Assembly: GCA_020912385.1 (NCBI GenBank)
Contig: CP087207.1
Coordinates: 1,054,001 to 1,118,000 of the forward strand
DNA from: Neofusicoccum parvum
Taxonomy: Eukaryota; Ascomycota; Dothideomycetes; Botryosphaeriales; Botryosphaeriaceae
Length of the DNA stretch: 64,000 bases
Direction of reading: 5' to 3'
Part shown: positions 11,593 through 22,555 of the stretch, one piece after another
Layout: each line of letters begins with the position of its first letter
How positions within the stretch are numbered: position 1 is the first letter of the stretch
Notes under the pieces: model-generated
The model's database searches: none
Told to the model about the DNA's origin: nothing
What the model saw: only the letters and a program-made list of their open reading frames with translations
Made by a program: the position numbers and the translations under genes

Positions 11593-12097
11593 ATGGCCTC
11601 CCCAGCCGCCTCCATCCCCGACAGCCAGCTCGGCCTGACCCAGGGCGAGATCCAAACCCTCCGCTACCACCAGCAGGTCGCCCTCTCGCAGCACGGCGGC
11701 TCGTCGTCGCGCGCCGCCAGCCAGGCCTCGTCGCAGGGCCGCCTGCTGCTCGACCCGACCAGCCTGCAGGCATTGAGCACCCACTTTGACCGTCTGCTGC
11801 ACAGCATCCAGCAGCGCTGGGCCCATGTGAGTCGCTGCCAACCGCGCGTGCTGCGCGCCAGCTCCCTAACGCGCCTGTCCGCAGCTCTCCGAGCAGACCC
11901 AGACCGCCACCCAGGTGCAGTACGACCGCGCCGGCAATGTCGTCTCCAACGCCGACCAGCAGATCGCCCGCTTCCACGACATCCTGCGCCAGATCGACGA
12001 GCTCCAGGTCGAGTTCGACAAGATCCGCCGCATTGGCGAGATCGTCAAGGCCTACCGCCGCCGCGTCGAGCATCTCGACCGCCGCGTCGGCCGCTGA
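11593..12097 (+). CDS. CNL1: BLOC-1 complex subunit, Cnl1-like
   Basis: Subunit of biogenesis of lysosome-related organelles complex 1, which in yeast works at endosomes. Exons 11593-11826 and 11885-12097 give 148 residues. Family blocks seen are QLGLTQGEIQTLRYHQQ near the start, SSSRAASQASSQGRLLLDPT, then LSTHFDRLLHSIQQRWAHLS and QYDRAGNVVSNADQQIARF, followed by a predicted coiled coil ending FDKIRRIGEIVKAYRRRVEHLDRR. Length and block order match fungal Cnl1 proteins, although many homologues carry a longer Ser/His-rich tail that is absent here. The intron (11827-11884) is 58 nt with standard GTGAGT and CAG ends. Confidence 0.85.
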
Positions 12098-14787
12098 GAC
12101 ACGCGCCTCACCGGTCCCTCCTCTGCCTCGCTGCCCAGCCACCGCCGTGTTTTGGATTGACGCCGTACCCCTCCTCCGACATATTTAAGCTCTTCCTTCC
12201 AATCTCCCCCAACATATTTACCTGCCGCCCCAACCACCGCGAGCCCACGATGCGCCACAACAAACAAACAGAAAAAAAGGCCGGCATATACCCAGATATA
12301 CCACCAGGCATTGTCAGCTGTTGCTGAAGTAAAGACCCTCGGTCAGACACATTGTAAAAGATTGGATGCCTCGCGGCACAAAATCGATTTAGCGGGTACT
12401 GTTATTTTCCTTGGTTTTTTCTCACGAAAGATCGGTGTGCGACGCGGCTCAAGGGTGGGCGTTCATCTGGAGTTTTAAACTTTCGGCTTCTATTTTGCCT
12501 CTCCCCGATGTAGGGATATACCCCATTTCCGTTGATATGCAAGTTCCTCTGTTACCGAAATATCCGAAGCGTGTCTTGAAATGTCTCCGGTTGGTCTGTC
12601 GTCGTTGCCGAAGCGTGTCCACCGCTCTCCTACCCTGTCCGGCCCATCACGTCTGTTGTAATGAAGTCGTAAATTTTTTTTTTTTTTTGTTCCGGCCCTC
12701 ACACCATTTTGATGTGCCGCTGCGCTGTGATTGGTCCGAGCCGATTTGCCATGATTGGGTTCGCAGACGAGCTGAGCCTGGTCTTGGCCCCCTCCCCTCC
12801 TCCCCTCCCCTCCCCTCCCACCTCCGTCTGCTTCCCTAGCTCGGTCTCGGCACGTGCCGTTTCTACACCGTCGTCCCGCTCACCGGCTCCCCCACATGGA
12901 GAGGAGAAATAACACGACCTCGGCAGGTGCGAGCGTGATTTTTGGGAGTCGATGTGGAGCACGACAGACGGCGGAAAACAGTGTCAGAGGTGGTCACCAG
13001 ACTTCTCAGCCGCGCCGTCGAATCCCGACTACCGCGGCCTTGGATTCCTTTAGCGATTTAGCACCGCCGGCACGACTCGAATGCTGTGACGTCTCACATT
13101 CTTGCCTGAGGGAAAAAGATGCCTGCTTACGGAAAAAGAAAAGAAAGAGGGTAGGGGGAGCGCGAGTGCGAGTGCGACGCGTCTAGATTGCGCAGGATTT
13201 CTTATTCGAAATGGCTTGAGGTTGGCGTCAGGGTTTATCGTCACACCTACCTGGGTTATCTGACGTTGGGGGGGCACGGTATCTCGTTACATAATGGGCG
13301 CTGAGGATAGCACGAGGAGACGCTCTGGATGTACCCGGTGTTGGTGCTGCTTTGGTGATCACTCCCGCCGCTGTGGTTCCAAGGGTCGCTGGTGGTGGTC
13401 GCCAGCCGGCTTTGGCTGTCGGATCGGGCAACTGGCTCGGTAAAATGAAGATCCAGGTACCACGCTCCAATGTCACGCGGTGGGTGGTACAAGAATGCGT
13501 CCTTTTGTGTATCTGTGAAGCGATGAGCAAGATAGGTGAAAGCAATGTGGAGTGGACACGGTAATTTACCAATCAGTCTACGTCTTGTCTGTCCAGTTTT
13601 TAGATCCAAACACCAATGAAAGCGTTTACTCAATAATGCAGGAGCGCTCTTCGTATTATTGAGCGCCGCCCGTATCAGTTGAAGGGGCGCTATTTATTTA
13701 ACTTTTTATACGAGAAGGCTGACGAGTCGTAAGTGAATGTGCCCTGCTTAATTGAGAGTAGCTTTGGTTGTTGAGTGTGAGTGTGTATGCAATATAGGCG
13801 CCGGAACAGAATGGCGTTATTTTCTCAATAACCTACCCTCTGCCCTGATATTAATGCTACTGATTCATGTGTCGCGCTTGGAGATGGCAGTTCACAGAAT
13901 GATCTGGTTGGAGACGAGGCTCCGTTCATTATGCTAGAAGACTGCTTGATCAGGCAGGTGGACGAGGACCGGTGATTGGTCGACCTGAGTTCCGAAGGTC
14001 GCATAAAGAAGTGGAGATTTCCGTTCGGATCACTGTTTATCCTTTGTCTCAAGCGATTTACTCAGTGCTGTTTCTTTGAGACTACAACCAGCAATAGATC
14101 ACTCCTCCTTTGTTTGTCTTCTTGTCAAAGGATCTATTGTGTAAAAGGATTCGGAGTCCTCCACGTGGCATATGAGAGCCTCAAACGTGGGAGGGTATTT
14201 AAGCTTTCGACTGCCCAGATTCATACAAATCCTTCTCTTCACCATATACACACTCCAAACCAAATACTTCGCTCTCATACCACTCACTCAAGACATCCAT
14301 CTAGAAAAGACCAATATGGGTCTCGGCAAGATTCCTAGACCGACCTCATTTCCCTGCGTCGTTATGTAAGCAGCAGAGGTAAATAGAACAAACATTGAAA
14401 TCACTTTCTCGTCAAGGAGGACTATCAAAGGTAAGTAATAGATGGGATTCCCACATTTACGTTTGAGGTAAGTTGGTCATGGCGGAACAATTTGAGTTTG
14501 ATGCAAGATGACATTTGACATCCGGTACGTTCATAATACAGATGCATCGTCTAGCGACTTTCCGTCGTTCGTCTTCGACACCCAAGAAAAAAAAGGATAT
14601 AATCCAAAAGAATAAGCCCGATAATAGCGCCATCAAGACGCCAGTTCTTGCTTTCAATCTCCGCGTGATCCACAGCTCCCATGTTCCCAGTCATCCGAAC
14701 TCTTCCCGTTCACTTGATATCAGTCTCACCAATCCATCCTTCCCGGGTCCCGTCGCTGGATTTTGATTTGTCACTTGAAGCCCGAAT
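12098..14787. other. 2.7-kb intergenic region, no supported gene
   Basis: Only short frames without recognisable features are seen. The stretch contains a homopyrimidine tract at 12788-12819 and a T-run near 12676-12688. A promoter-like segment at about 14190-14345 (TATTTAA box, CA-rich leader, ATG at 14316) leads to a frame of only 17 codons. The region between 13200 and 13650 has an open minus-strand frame of about 125 codons with no family resemblance. Confidence 0.5.
12788..12819 (+). repeat. Homopyrimidine tract (CCCCT)n-like
   Basis: About 32 nt made only of C and T, largely repeated CCCCT units, just after an AT-rich segment. Such tracts can form triplex or act as fungal CT-box promoter elements. 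No adjacent gene start is seen, so any role is unknown. Confidence 0.8.
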
Positions 14788-15460
14788 TTACAAGCCCCAC
14801 AGACCAGCGACCATAGCGACGAAACCGGCCACACCGGCACCCTGGCCCATGATGGATGCACCAGCGCCGGTCGACGAAGCGGGCGTCGACGCACTGCCGG
14901 AGGGCGTGGTCGAGGAGCTACCGGACGACGAAGCGGCCTCGAAGACACCGCCGCGGATCTCCTCAGGGGTCTCTGCCGCCGAGACGTCCTTGGCAGCGGC
15001 AGCGTAGGCGGTGAGGGTGCGCTGGTTGTTGTTTGCACTATAATTGCCTGTTAGCATATGCTGGCGGTCGATTGAAGAGTGATATAAGGATGACTTACGG
15101 AGGGTTGATGACACCGACCATGCCGCTCTGGCAGTGCTTGCCCTGAGAGCAGTAGTACCAGATGGGATCGGTGTTGTTGACAGTGACGACGAAGGTGCGG
15201 TTGGCAGCGCCGGAGGTGGTGCGGACGAAGTCGGAGTTGAAGCCGGTGTCGCTGGGCGTGCAGGGAGAGCCAAAGGCGCCCTGGACGACGGAGTGGGCCA
15301 TGGGCCAGAACTTGAAGGTCAGGGTGTCGCCCTCAGCCGCAGTTGTGCTGTTGGGCTCGAATGTCAGGCCATTCTTGCCGACGATGACATCGATGTTGGC
15401 GGCCTGCGAGAGAGAGATAAGGACGGTGGGGGCCAGGAGGGTGTAGGTCGAGAAATGCAT
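14788..15460 (-). CDS. Secreted GPI-type cupredoxin (extracellular serine-rich protein)
   Basis: Small blue-copper-type protein of the fungal cell surface. Exons 15460-15099 and 15037-14788 on the minus strand give 203 residues. A signal peptide is evident (MHFSTYTLLAPTVLISLSQA). A single cupredoxin domain follows, from VGKNGLTFEPNST to GMVGVINPP. The copper-ligand set appears as the His in MAHSVVQ and the Cys, His and Met in YYCSQGKHCQSGMVG. After the domain comes a Ser/Thr/Ala linker (SSSGSSSTTPSGSASTPAS) and a hydrophobic C-terminus (GVAGFVAMVAGLWGL), as expected for GPI anchoring. The intron is 61 nt. Related proteins are common in plant-associated and saprobic Ascomycota; their function is not well defined. 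Confidence 0.9.
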
Positions 15461-18400
15461 TTTGGTGGTTGTGGTTGTGTTGAGGTTGTTTTTGGTATTA
15501 GAAGATGGACTTTGTGGGAACTGTATCAAACAGTCTGAACAGGAACAAAAGCAGAAATGGGTATCTTTTTGGGGGGAGGTGGTTGATTTGGTGCTGGAGA
15601 AAACACTTCAGGCCGCGGACGAGCCGTCGACTTTATGCTTTCCGGAAAACCTTCGTTTCCCCGCTTTCAATGACACTATGTGCTGTGCCAACACGAGGCG
15701 GAAGGACGGCAGCAGAGGGGCTGTGTGTAGCGCCACGGCTACAGGACGCTCGCACGCCTTCCGTTCCATGTGCGCGCAGCCGTAGCGCGTCCTACACGGC
15801 ATCGTGCCCAAACGCTTGCTGTGCTCCCGCCTGCTAGGCGCCGCCAGGCTGGCATCTCACATCTAACTGGATCTCTCGAGGTCCCTGATCGACCGGCTAA
15901 GAATCGTGCTTGCATTGGCGCGGGCCATCTGGGCTGAGCCGAGAGTCTGTGAGACGCTCGAACTGCCCAAAACGGGCGCGAGCTGTGGAGGCTGAGGCAC
16001 TTGAGGTGTAGGAGCTGGCGCCCTGAGGGGTCATGCGGAGGTGAGTTGGAGCGCGGCAGGGGTCTGGACTCCAGGAATAGCGCGAGCTGTCATTGCCGGA
16101 AGCGGCAGGCTAGCGACAAGCTCACGGGCGCCAGGCGCAAACTCAAAGCTTAAGGCCAGGCTGCTGGAGCGGATTGGGGGGCGGGTCGAGATCCGGCTGG
16201 GCGTGTTACCTGAGATCCACGACCAGGCCGAGCGTGGGCGTGATAGGCCTCTATCCGAAACGTTACAGACGTGCCTCAGGTCTCAGACGCTGCTCTGGCA
16301 CTTCTCAAACACCGCGCCACTCTCGCCGCGAGCCTGAGGCTGCCGTGGCAGGCGGAGGTCGCTCTCGCATCGCCATTGCGGGCACGGGCTGGCGGGAGTG
16401 CAGTGTAAGCGTTGGCTGGGGATGGCGGCGGCGAGGTTCAGCTTCGACACTTGGCAGCATAGGTGGGCGGGCTATTTTCGCGCTGGCGCCAGGATGGCCG
16501 CGGAGGGCATGGTCGCAGGTGAGTTCCGGGTGGAACGATTGGTTTGGCGGCGAGGTTTGACTCTGGGTTTGACGGCGAGGCGTGACGGCGGTGCGGTGTT
16601 CGGTTTGCGTCGCGATGAGGCGTCGTGTGGCTCAGCTGTCGGGGACTCGTCCAGGGCATGAGGAGCTCGCCGGCCACGGCATGAGAACACTGCCAGCTCT
16701 TGCTGCCGCTATCCGGAGCCCGCTTGCCCCCAGAGGCAGGTGAAGCCTCGATCGGATGATGGATGAGCTAGTCCGCGGCACAGGTGTGGTCTCTGTCCAA
16801 GATACGTAGCCGAAGGTCCAAGCGAGCTCATCCTCTGCAGCGCCCACGCAGCGTGCCTGGGAGCATCGTGTGCTTTATATCAGCAGCTCTTGGCGGCTGC
16901 ACGGCGCTCAGCAGGTCTGCTGGGCCGTGGTGGTGGTTCTTCCCGCTCAAACTTGCTCAACAACCTGCGCAACGCAGCCGGCGCAGCACCAGCAACACCC
17001 AGCACCAGCGCTGCAGAGTTTCACGACGCGCCCACCAGGTGCAACCTCACCACGGCCAGCGAGGACCGCAAAATTCTCTCAGCGCGGGCCTCAGCTGCAG
17101 CAGACCTCGACAAGGCAGTGCCTCTAGAGGCATAACATCCGCCACACTTACCTAATAACCCATCAGCCCGGCGTCCTCATTACGTCCCTCCAACTCCACC
17201 ACCTGCCTCCGGCCCCGGGCGCCTCCATGTCATCTCTACCCGCCGCCAACCGCGCGCCCACTGCGCTTTCTCCGGATCTCCGGGCTTCCGCTCGCCGCGC
17301 GACTCACTGAGATTTTCCTCTTTCGTGCTCGCGTCGCCAGACGACCGATCCCCGCGCTGCCCGGCAAATGTCGCCAGAACCTGGCTGACCGGTGTGGAAC
17401 ACCGCACGACAATCGCGCGGTGGGGACCAGCCGGAGAGACGAGAACGCGGTGTTTTTGTCTGTCGCCCTCTCCGGCGGCGCTGCTTATCGCAGTCGCACA
17501 GAGCGCGCACGCGCACGAAGAGCATTGGCTGGCCTCCGGGCACGCTTCGCAGAGCATCGCGTCGGCGGTGCGTGGGCCCCCCTGTTTCGGGACGTCGGAG
17601 GAAGGGTTCGGTCGCAAGCACGGGCGCCCGAGGGCGCCAGCCCCGCGAAAGACCGCCCATTATTGGCGTCATCCGATTGATAGCGGCCTGCCAAGGCGCA
17701 CCACCCGGCCGCACCAAACACAGTAACTGTTAGCAAGAGAAATGCTGAGATTTGAGCACTCTGCTGTCAGAGCCCACGCCCCATCCTTCTCGCTCTCGGA
17801 CCATATGGCAAGATCGAGAACCAGGACGAAAGAAAAAAAAAAGCTTCGGCCAGCCTGTCACGGCATCCTTACCATCCCCCTCCCTCTCCACTCGGAATCC
17901 CTCCGTCCTGACTACTAAAAAAGCCCTACCCCCAGGCCAAGTCAGGTGGGGATCACGTCTTTCTTAGCTTATTTTTTTCCAGCGACCCTGCTGTCGAAGC
18001 ACGCCCTCACCAGAGCGAGAAAGGCCGCTTTTAAGCCGCAAGCTCCCCCGTCTCCGCCGTCGTCTCGTTCTTGCTCCTGAACGGACCGTTCAGGTTCCCT
18101 GCCTCTCGCGCCTCTTACCTCCCGGGCGGATGCGGACCGGATGCGGACCGGAGTCTTGATGCAAAGTTACAGCATGGACCAGGCACCAACCACTAAAACC
18201 CCCACGAGACTTCAGCATCCTCATCTCGACCCCCAAGGCGCGCCTCATGGCGCCTCTCTCCCCCCCGCGGTGACGACACCTTACGCCATCGACGGCTTGC
18301 ATTACGACCATGTGGTTCCAGATCGGCGTGTCGGGAAGACCTTCTGCTTCCGCCCAACCCACGGATGATTGATATCGGGAAGCCTGCCGGCTTATCTCCC

Positions 18401-19624
18401 CCAGGGGACGCCAGGAACCGCGACCCAGAAGCTTCAAGGGATTACCTCCGTCGTTCCACCTTCGCCCGTTCTCGGCCCTACTCCAATGGAGAAAGGGAAC
18501 ATGATAAGGAGGCCACGCAGGTACCCGGCCGGTTGCTTGAATAGCCCGCGATCCCCAGGAGGCTTTCCAGGCACTTCTCCAGTCTTCTTCCCCGATCACC
18601 ATGGACACGCAGGAGGCAGCTCACGGGCCAATTGTGCATGTTAATCGCATGTTATTGCGTTCGAGTCTCGCATCAGTCCGAAAAGACCACCCGCAACTAC
18701 GGACTACTACAATCGCCGCGGCAATCGAAACTTCTGCGAAGCGCGCTTCCTGCAAACACCGCCGTCTATACACGTCAAACAACGCATCCGAAACCCGTTA
18801 CCTTCCTCCATGCCGCCCCACGGACGACGAGATGGAAAAACGAGTAGGAACAAGGGAATCACATCGTGAACTCGTGGCCAAGAAAAAACAAAAAGATCAG
18901 GAAGAGACGATGGAGAACAGAGCACCAAAAGAAAGAAGAGAAAGGGAATAAAGAACAAGCCACCAGGAAGTATTAAAGACGGGTACCGAGGTTTCGCAGA
19001 GCGCCTGCCTCCACTGCTTCCACCCGGTAGGTCTCCCGTTCGGATGACGTCCATCGTATTTTCTTCCGAGTCGCCATCGCATCATCATTCTTGACTTCTT
19101 CTCTTCATCCACACACAAACGGCGGAGCGCCTGCCTCCTCCACCGCTGTCAATCTAGGTATTAATCGAACCGGATTAAGTATCGCAACAAACGCCGACTC
19201 ATCGTACCACCTCGAGTGGCCAATGAGCGGACGGCCCGCTTTGCTGTGCAGAGCGCCTGCCTCCTCCGCACGGATTGCCAGGCCCGAAAGAACGTGGGTT
19301 GGCGTTTATCGGACATCAGACAACGAGAAAAACTCTACAAGAGCCATGTGACAATGTCTCTTTCAATCATCGCTCGAAAGGTTGGAAACGCGCGATCGTC
19401 AAAACGCGAGGGCGGGATTGCAGTGGTCCCTCTTCCAACGACTCCCGCCCGTGGTATCATCTTGATTGAGATGGAAACAACAATGGTCGAACGCCGGATA
19501 CGCCTGGGCTGGGGCCTCGACCAAAAGAACGCACGAGAAAAAAGATTCGGAGGCAACGCGTGGAAGATTGGCGTGGAGAAGATGGGTTGGGTTCGACGAG
19601 TCGCTGCGTGGCACGGCTCGTGGA
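15461..19624. other. 4.2-kb gene-poor GC-rich region between cupredoxin and areA
   Basis: Many overlapping open frames occur on both strands, but none shows a domain, signal peptide or consistent splice structure. The part nearest 19624 should contain the areA 3' UTR and holds three identical 14-mers (listed separately). The upstream region of the cupredoxin gene lies just above 15460. Confidence 0.5.
18999..19264. repeat. Three identical 14-mers at exact 126-bp spacing
   Basis: The sequence GAGCGCCTGCCTCC occurs at 18999, 19125 and 19251, so consecutive copies are exactly 126 bp apart. The sequence between copies is not similar by eye, so this is not an ordinary tandem array. The last copy lies about 360 bp beyond the areA stop codon, in the likely 3' UTR or downstream flank, where the transcript would carry the reverse complement. 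Confidence 0.85.
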
Positions 19625-22555
19625 TCACAAGCTCATCGTCAACCATTCCCATTCCTGCGGTCCACTTCCTGATCCTGGAATGGCGCCTTGTCCCATGGAG
19701 CCCATTTGAATGGGATTGTGCTGCGTGGCCATGGCCGAAGGAGCCTGGACCAAAGGCTTTGGCTCGTTCTTCCGCTGGCTGCTACTGTTCGAAGAAGGCG
19801 CAGATTTGCCGGTGGTGTCCTCTGCATCGCCCATTTCAGTATCCTGGTTCCCTGGCTTCGTACTCCTCAAGCGCTTGGGTGCAACGGCAGAATTCCGAGC
19901 GGGAGCAGATGCAGCCAAGTTCTGAGACTGCGCCTTGGGAGGGCCGGGGGCAATGGGCACGACGCCGCTCTTGGACGCAGTAGCGCTGACGTTGCTGGCA
20001 GTGTTCGTTGCAGTCGCACTCGGCCCAGAACCCGAGGTCGATTTGGGGGATTCGGAATCGCCTCCGCTGGCCTTACCAGAGTTCGGCGTAGTCGCAGTGG
20101 ACTGCGCCGCGATCGAGTTCTTGCGCGAAGTCTTGTTCTTCGATCGGCTCGAAGAACCTACAGGCACACTGTTGCCGCTGCCGCGGTTGCGCTTCTTGAT
20201 TACGTCGGTCTTGAGCGACAACGGGCGCACGACGCCATGCAGCTTCAAAAACAGACCACACGCATTGCAGAGCGGGTGACCTTCAGGGTTCCGCCTCCAC
20301 AGAGGGGTGGTCTGCGTAAAGCAGTTGGTGCATGTCGTGGGCACGCCATTCTGATCGCCTGATTTGCTGCCTCCAGGACTAGCCGGCCGAGATGGCGCAG
20401 CCGAGCTGAAACCCGACTCTGGGGGGGAGTTGGGGGAGGATTGCGGCCGCTGTTGCATTGCCTGATGGGCCAAGCCAGCTGCATTCGGCGTGGAGCTCGT
20501 GCGGGGTATTTTCTGACGGCGCGGATCGCTCCCACGATTCCGGATTTCGCTGACAGAAGCGGCAGAGCCATGAGTGCGGCCCAAACTGCCCCCAGAATTC
20601 CAATCTTGCGGTGAGGGAACCATTTCAGTTGGCCCGATGGTAACCGTCTTGCGTGGGGGTCCTGCCGGGAACCGCGCGGCAGTTGGGTTAAATTGATTAG
20701 ACAGGTTGGTATCCCACTGAAAGCTGCCGCCGTTGAAGTCGAGGGATTGATCCTCCATGGGTGAATACCCTGACTGCATGGGCATTGTGCGGTCGGGAAA
20801 CGCCCCACCCTCGTCCTCGTTGTCGTCGGAGTCAGCTCCGAACTGGAAGATGTTGTCGTGTCTCGACAAATCCATGCTGGGCGACCGCGTGGACCCAGGG
20901 AAACTCGGGTGAATGACCTGGCTTGGGTCCACATGGCCGGCCTGGTGGTAAGAATGCGCAGAGAAAGGCGGTGGGGGTCCCGCTGTCGAAACGCTGCTGA
21001 AAAGCGACTCACTCGCGGTAGGATTGAACATGAACGGCTGCATTGAGCTAGACATGTTTGCGTGAGGCGGGTTGAAGCTTCCCATTCGCCCTCTGATGTC
21101 AACACCGTTGCGATCTCCAAAGAAGATTTGCTCGCCTTCAGGAATGGGCTGAGGCGTCGAAACGGTCGAGGGATAGGCGGAACCTGGAGGTGAGTTGTAG
21201 TAGTCGGTCGAGTTGAGCGACGATGCCATCGAGTTGGTGTTGTTGTTGAACATGTTCGAGTAAGGGCCTCCTTGGTTGACCATGGGCGATCCAATGGGCG
21301 AGAAGGTGAACTGGTTTTGGAACGGACCAGCAGAGCTGATAATAGGGTCGTGGTCGATGTCGAAGGTGTTGAGGTTGAAGGGGATCTGACCGGGGTTGGA
21401 GTACTGGTTCTGGGACTGCGGAGGGTGTGGCTGGTCCAGAGAGTAGGAGTGGAAGCCTTGGTCCTCGGGGTCGTGGGGTATCATAATGCTGTTCACAGCG
21501 GGTACCTGCGGGGACGCGTCCGGCTTCCTCTTGGGAGGCTGATAAGGATTAGCATGGGTGTAACCTGATAGCAGTCGCCGAAAAGGGCAGCATCGAGACC
21601 TACTCTTCGCTCGTCGATGCTCGTCTTGCGTACGTGCCTCTGCACGTATCCAAACTCATTCTCCCTCAACACGGCCGGCTGCACAGAGGGAGCAGAGGCG
21701 CGCGAAATGTGAAGCGTCTGATCGTTCAACTGGCTCTGTTTCCTTATCGGGATGGCAGGAGCGGTGGCATTCGTCGAGGAAGGCTGGTCGTCGGCCGAGG
21801 CAGAGGGCGAGTGCATGCCCGCCGGAGAGGCGACAGAGGAGGGGACGATGAAGTCGTCGAGGTTCATAGGCTCGGCCTTGGCGGCCTCGAAGTCCAACTG
21901 GGCTTGCTTGTCCTGAGACAGACTTCGCAGTTGGGCGATACCGCTGGGCGCTGTTGTGGGTCTCGAGCTCGAGTTCTTATCGTCGTTGGTTGGCCTGTAA
22001 GATAACCTAGCGGCATGCTTTGTCAACACCATCCTAGACACGCAGAATCTCGCAAAACCTAAAATCGGCTACTGACTGTGCACTCTGCCTGCGCATTCTT
22101 CGCAGGTTCATCGACATCATGCGCCAGGTCAAGTTCTCCATGCGCTCGGAGTTGGGCAGCTGCGACTTCTGCTTGTTGTACAGCTTCCATATCTGGGTGC
22201 CGATTGGGTCCTTCTTCTGCATTTCCTCGGGATCGTCGAAGTCGGCGACGGCATCGTTCTTGAGTCGCGGGAAAAAGGTGTCGCGGAGCACACCCTCGCG
22301 GGCGGCGCTGTCGGAGGGTGAGAGATCCAGCTTGCTGCTGTCGAGGGTGCTGGCCGAGGTGAGGGACTGCACGGCGGACGAGGAGCCGGAGACGTCGTCG
22401 TGGTGGTCTTGGGGAAATCGAACGTGTCGCGGCGAAGATGATGTGTGGAAGGAGTGTAGATCCGCCATCGCTCCAATAGCGTCGTGGTCGAAGTCGGAAG
22501 AGAGGGGAGAGGCGTGCATGCCTCCCCCACGCTCCCCATGTTGCGCCCCAGACAT
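19625..22555 (-). CDS. areA: GATA transcription factor AreA/NIT2, global nitrogen regulator
   Basis: Activates genes for using secondary nitrogen sources when ammonium and glutamine are scarce. Minus-strand exons 22555-22077, 22033-21604 and 21538-19625 give 940 residues. Seen: the N-terminal DUF1752-type block [20 protein letters not shown] and [41 protein letters not shown]; one GATA zinc finger with CTNC (17 residues) CNAC and the loop [15 protein letters not shown], followed by a basic region; and the exact C-terminus EWEWLTMSL, which in Aspergillus and Neurospora is the Nmr-binding end. The first ATG in the open frame is at 22555. The region upstream is open but begins with a non-ATG codon, so a further 5' exon is possible. 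The first intron is only 43 nt with a GTCAGT donor and is the least certain junction. Regulation by nitrogen status is known for the family. Confidence 0.93.
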
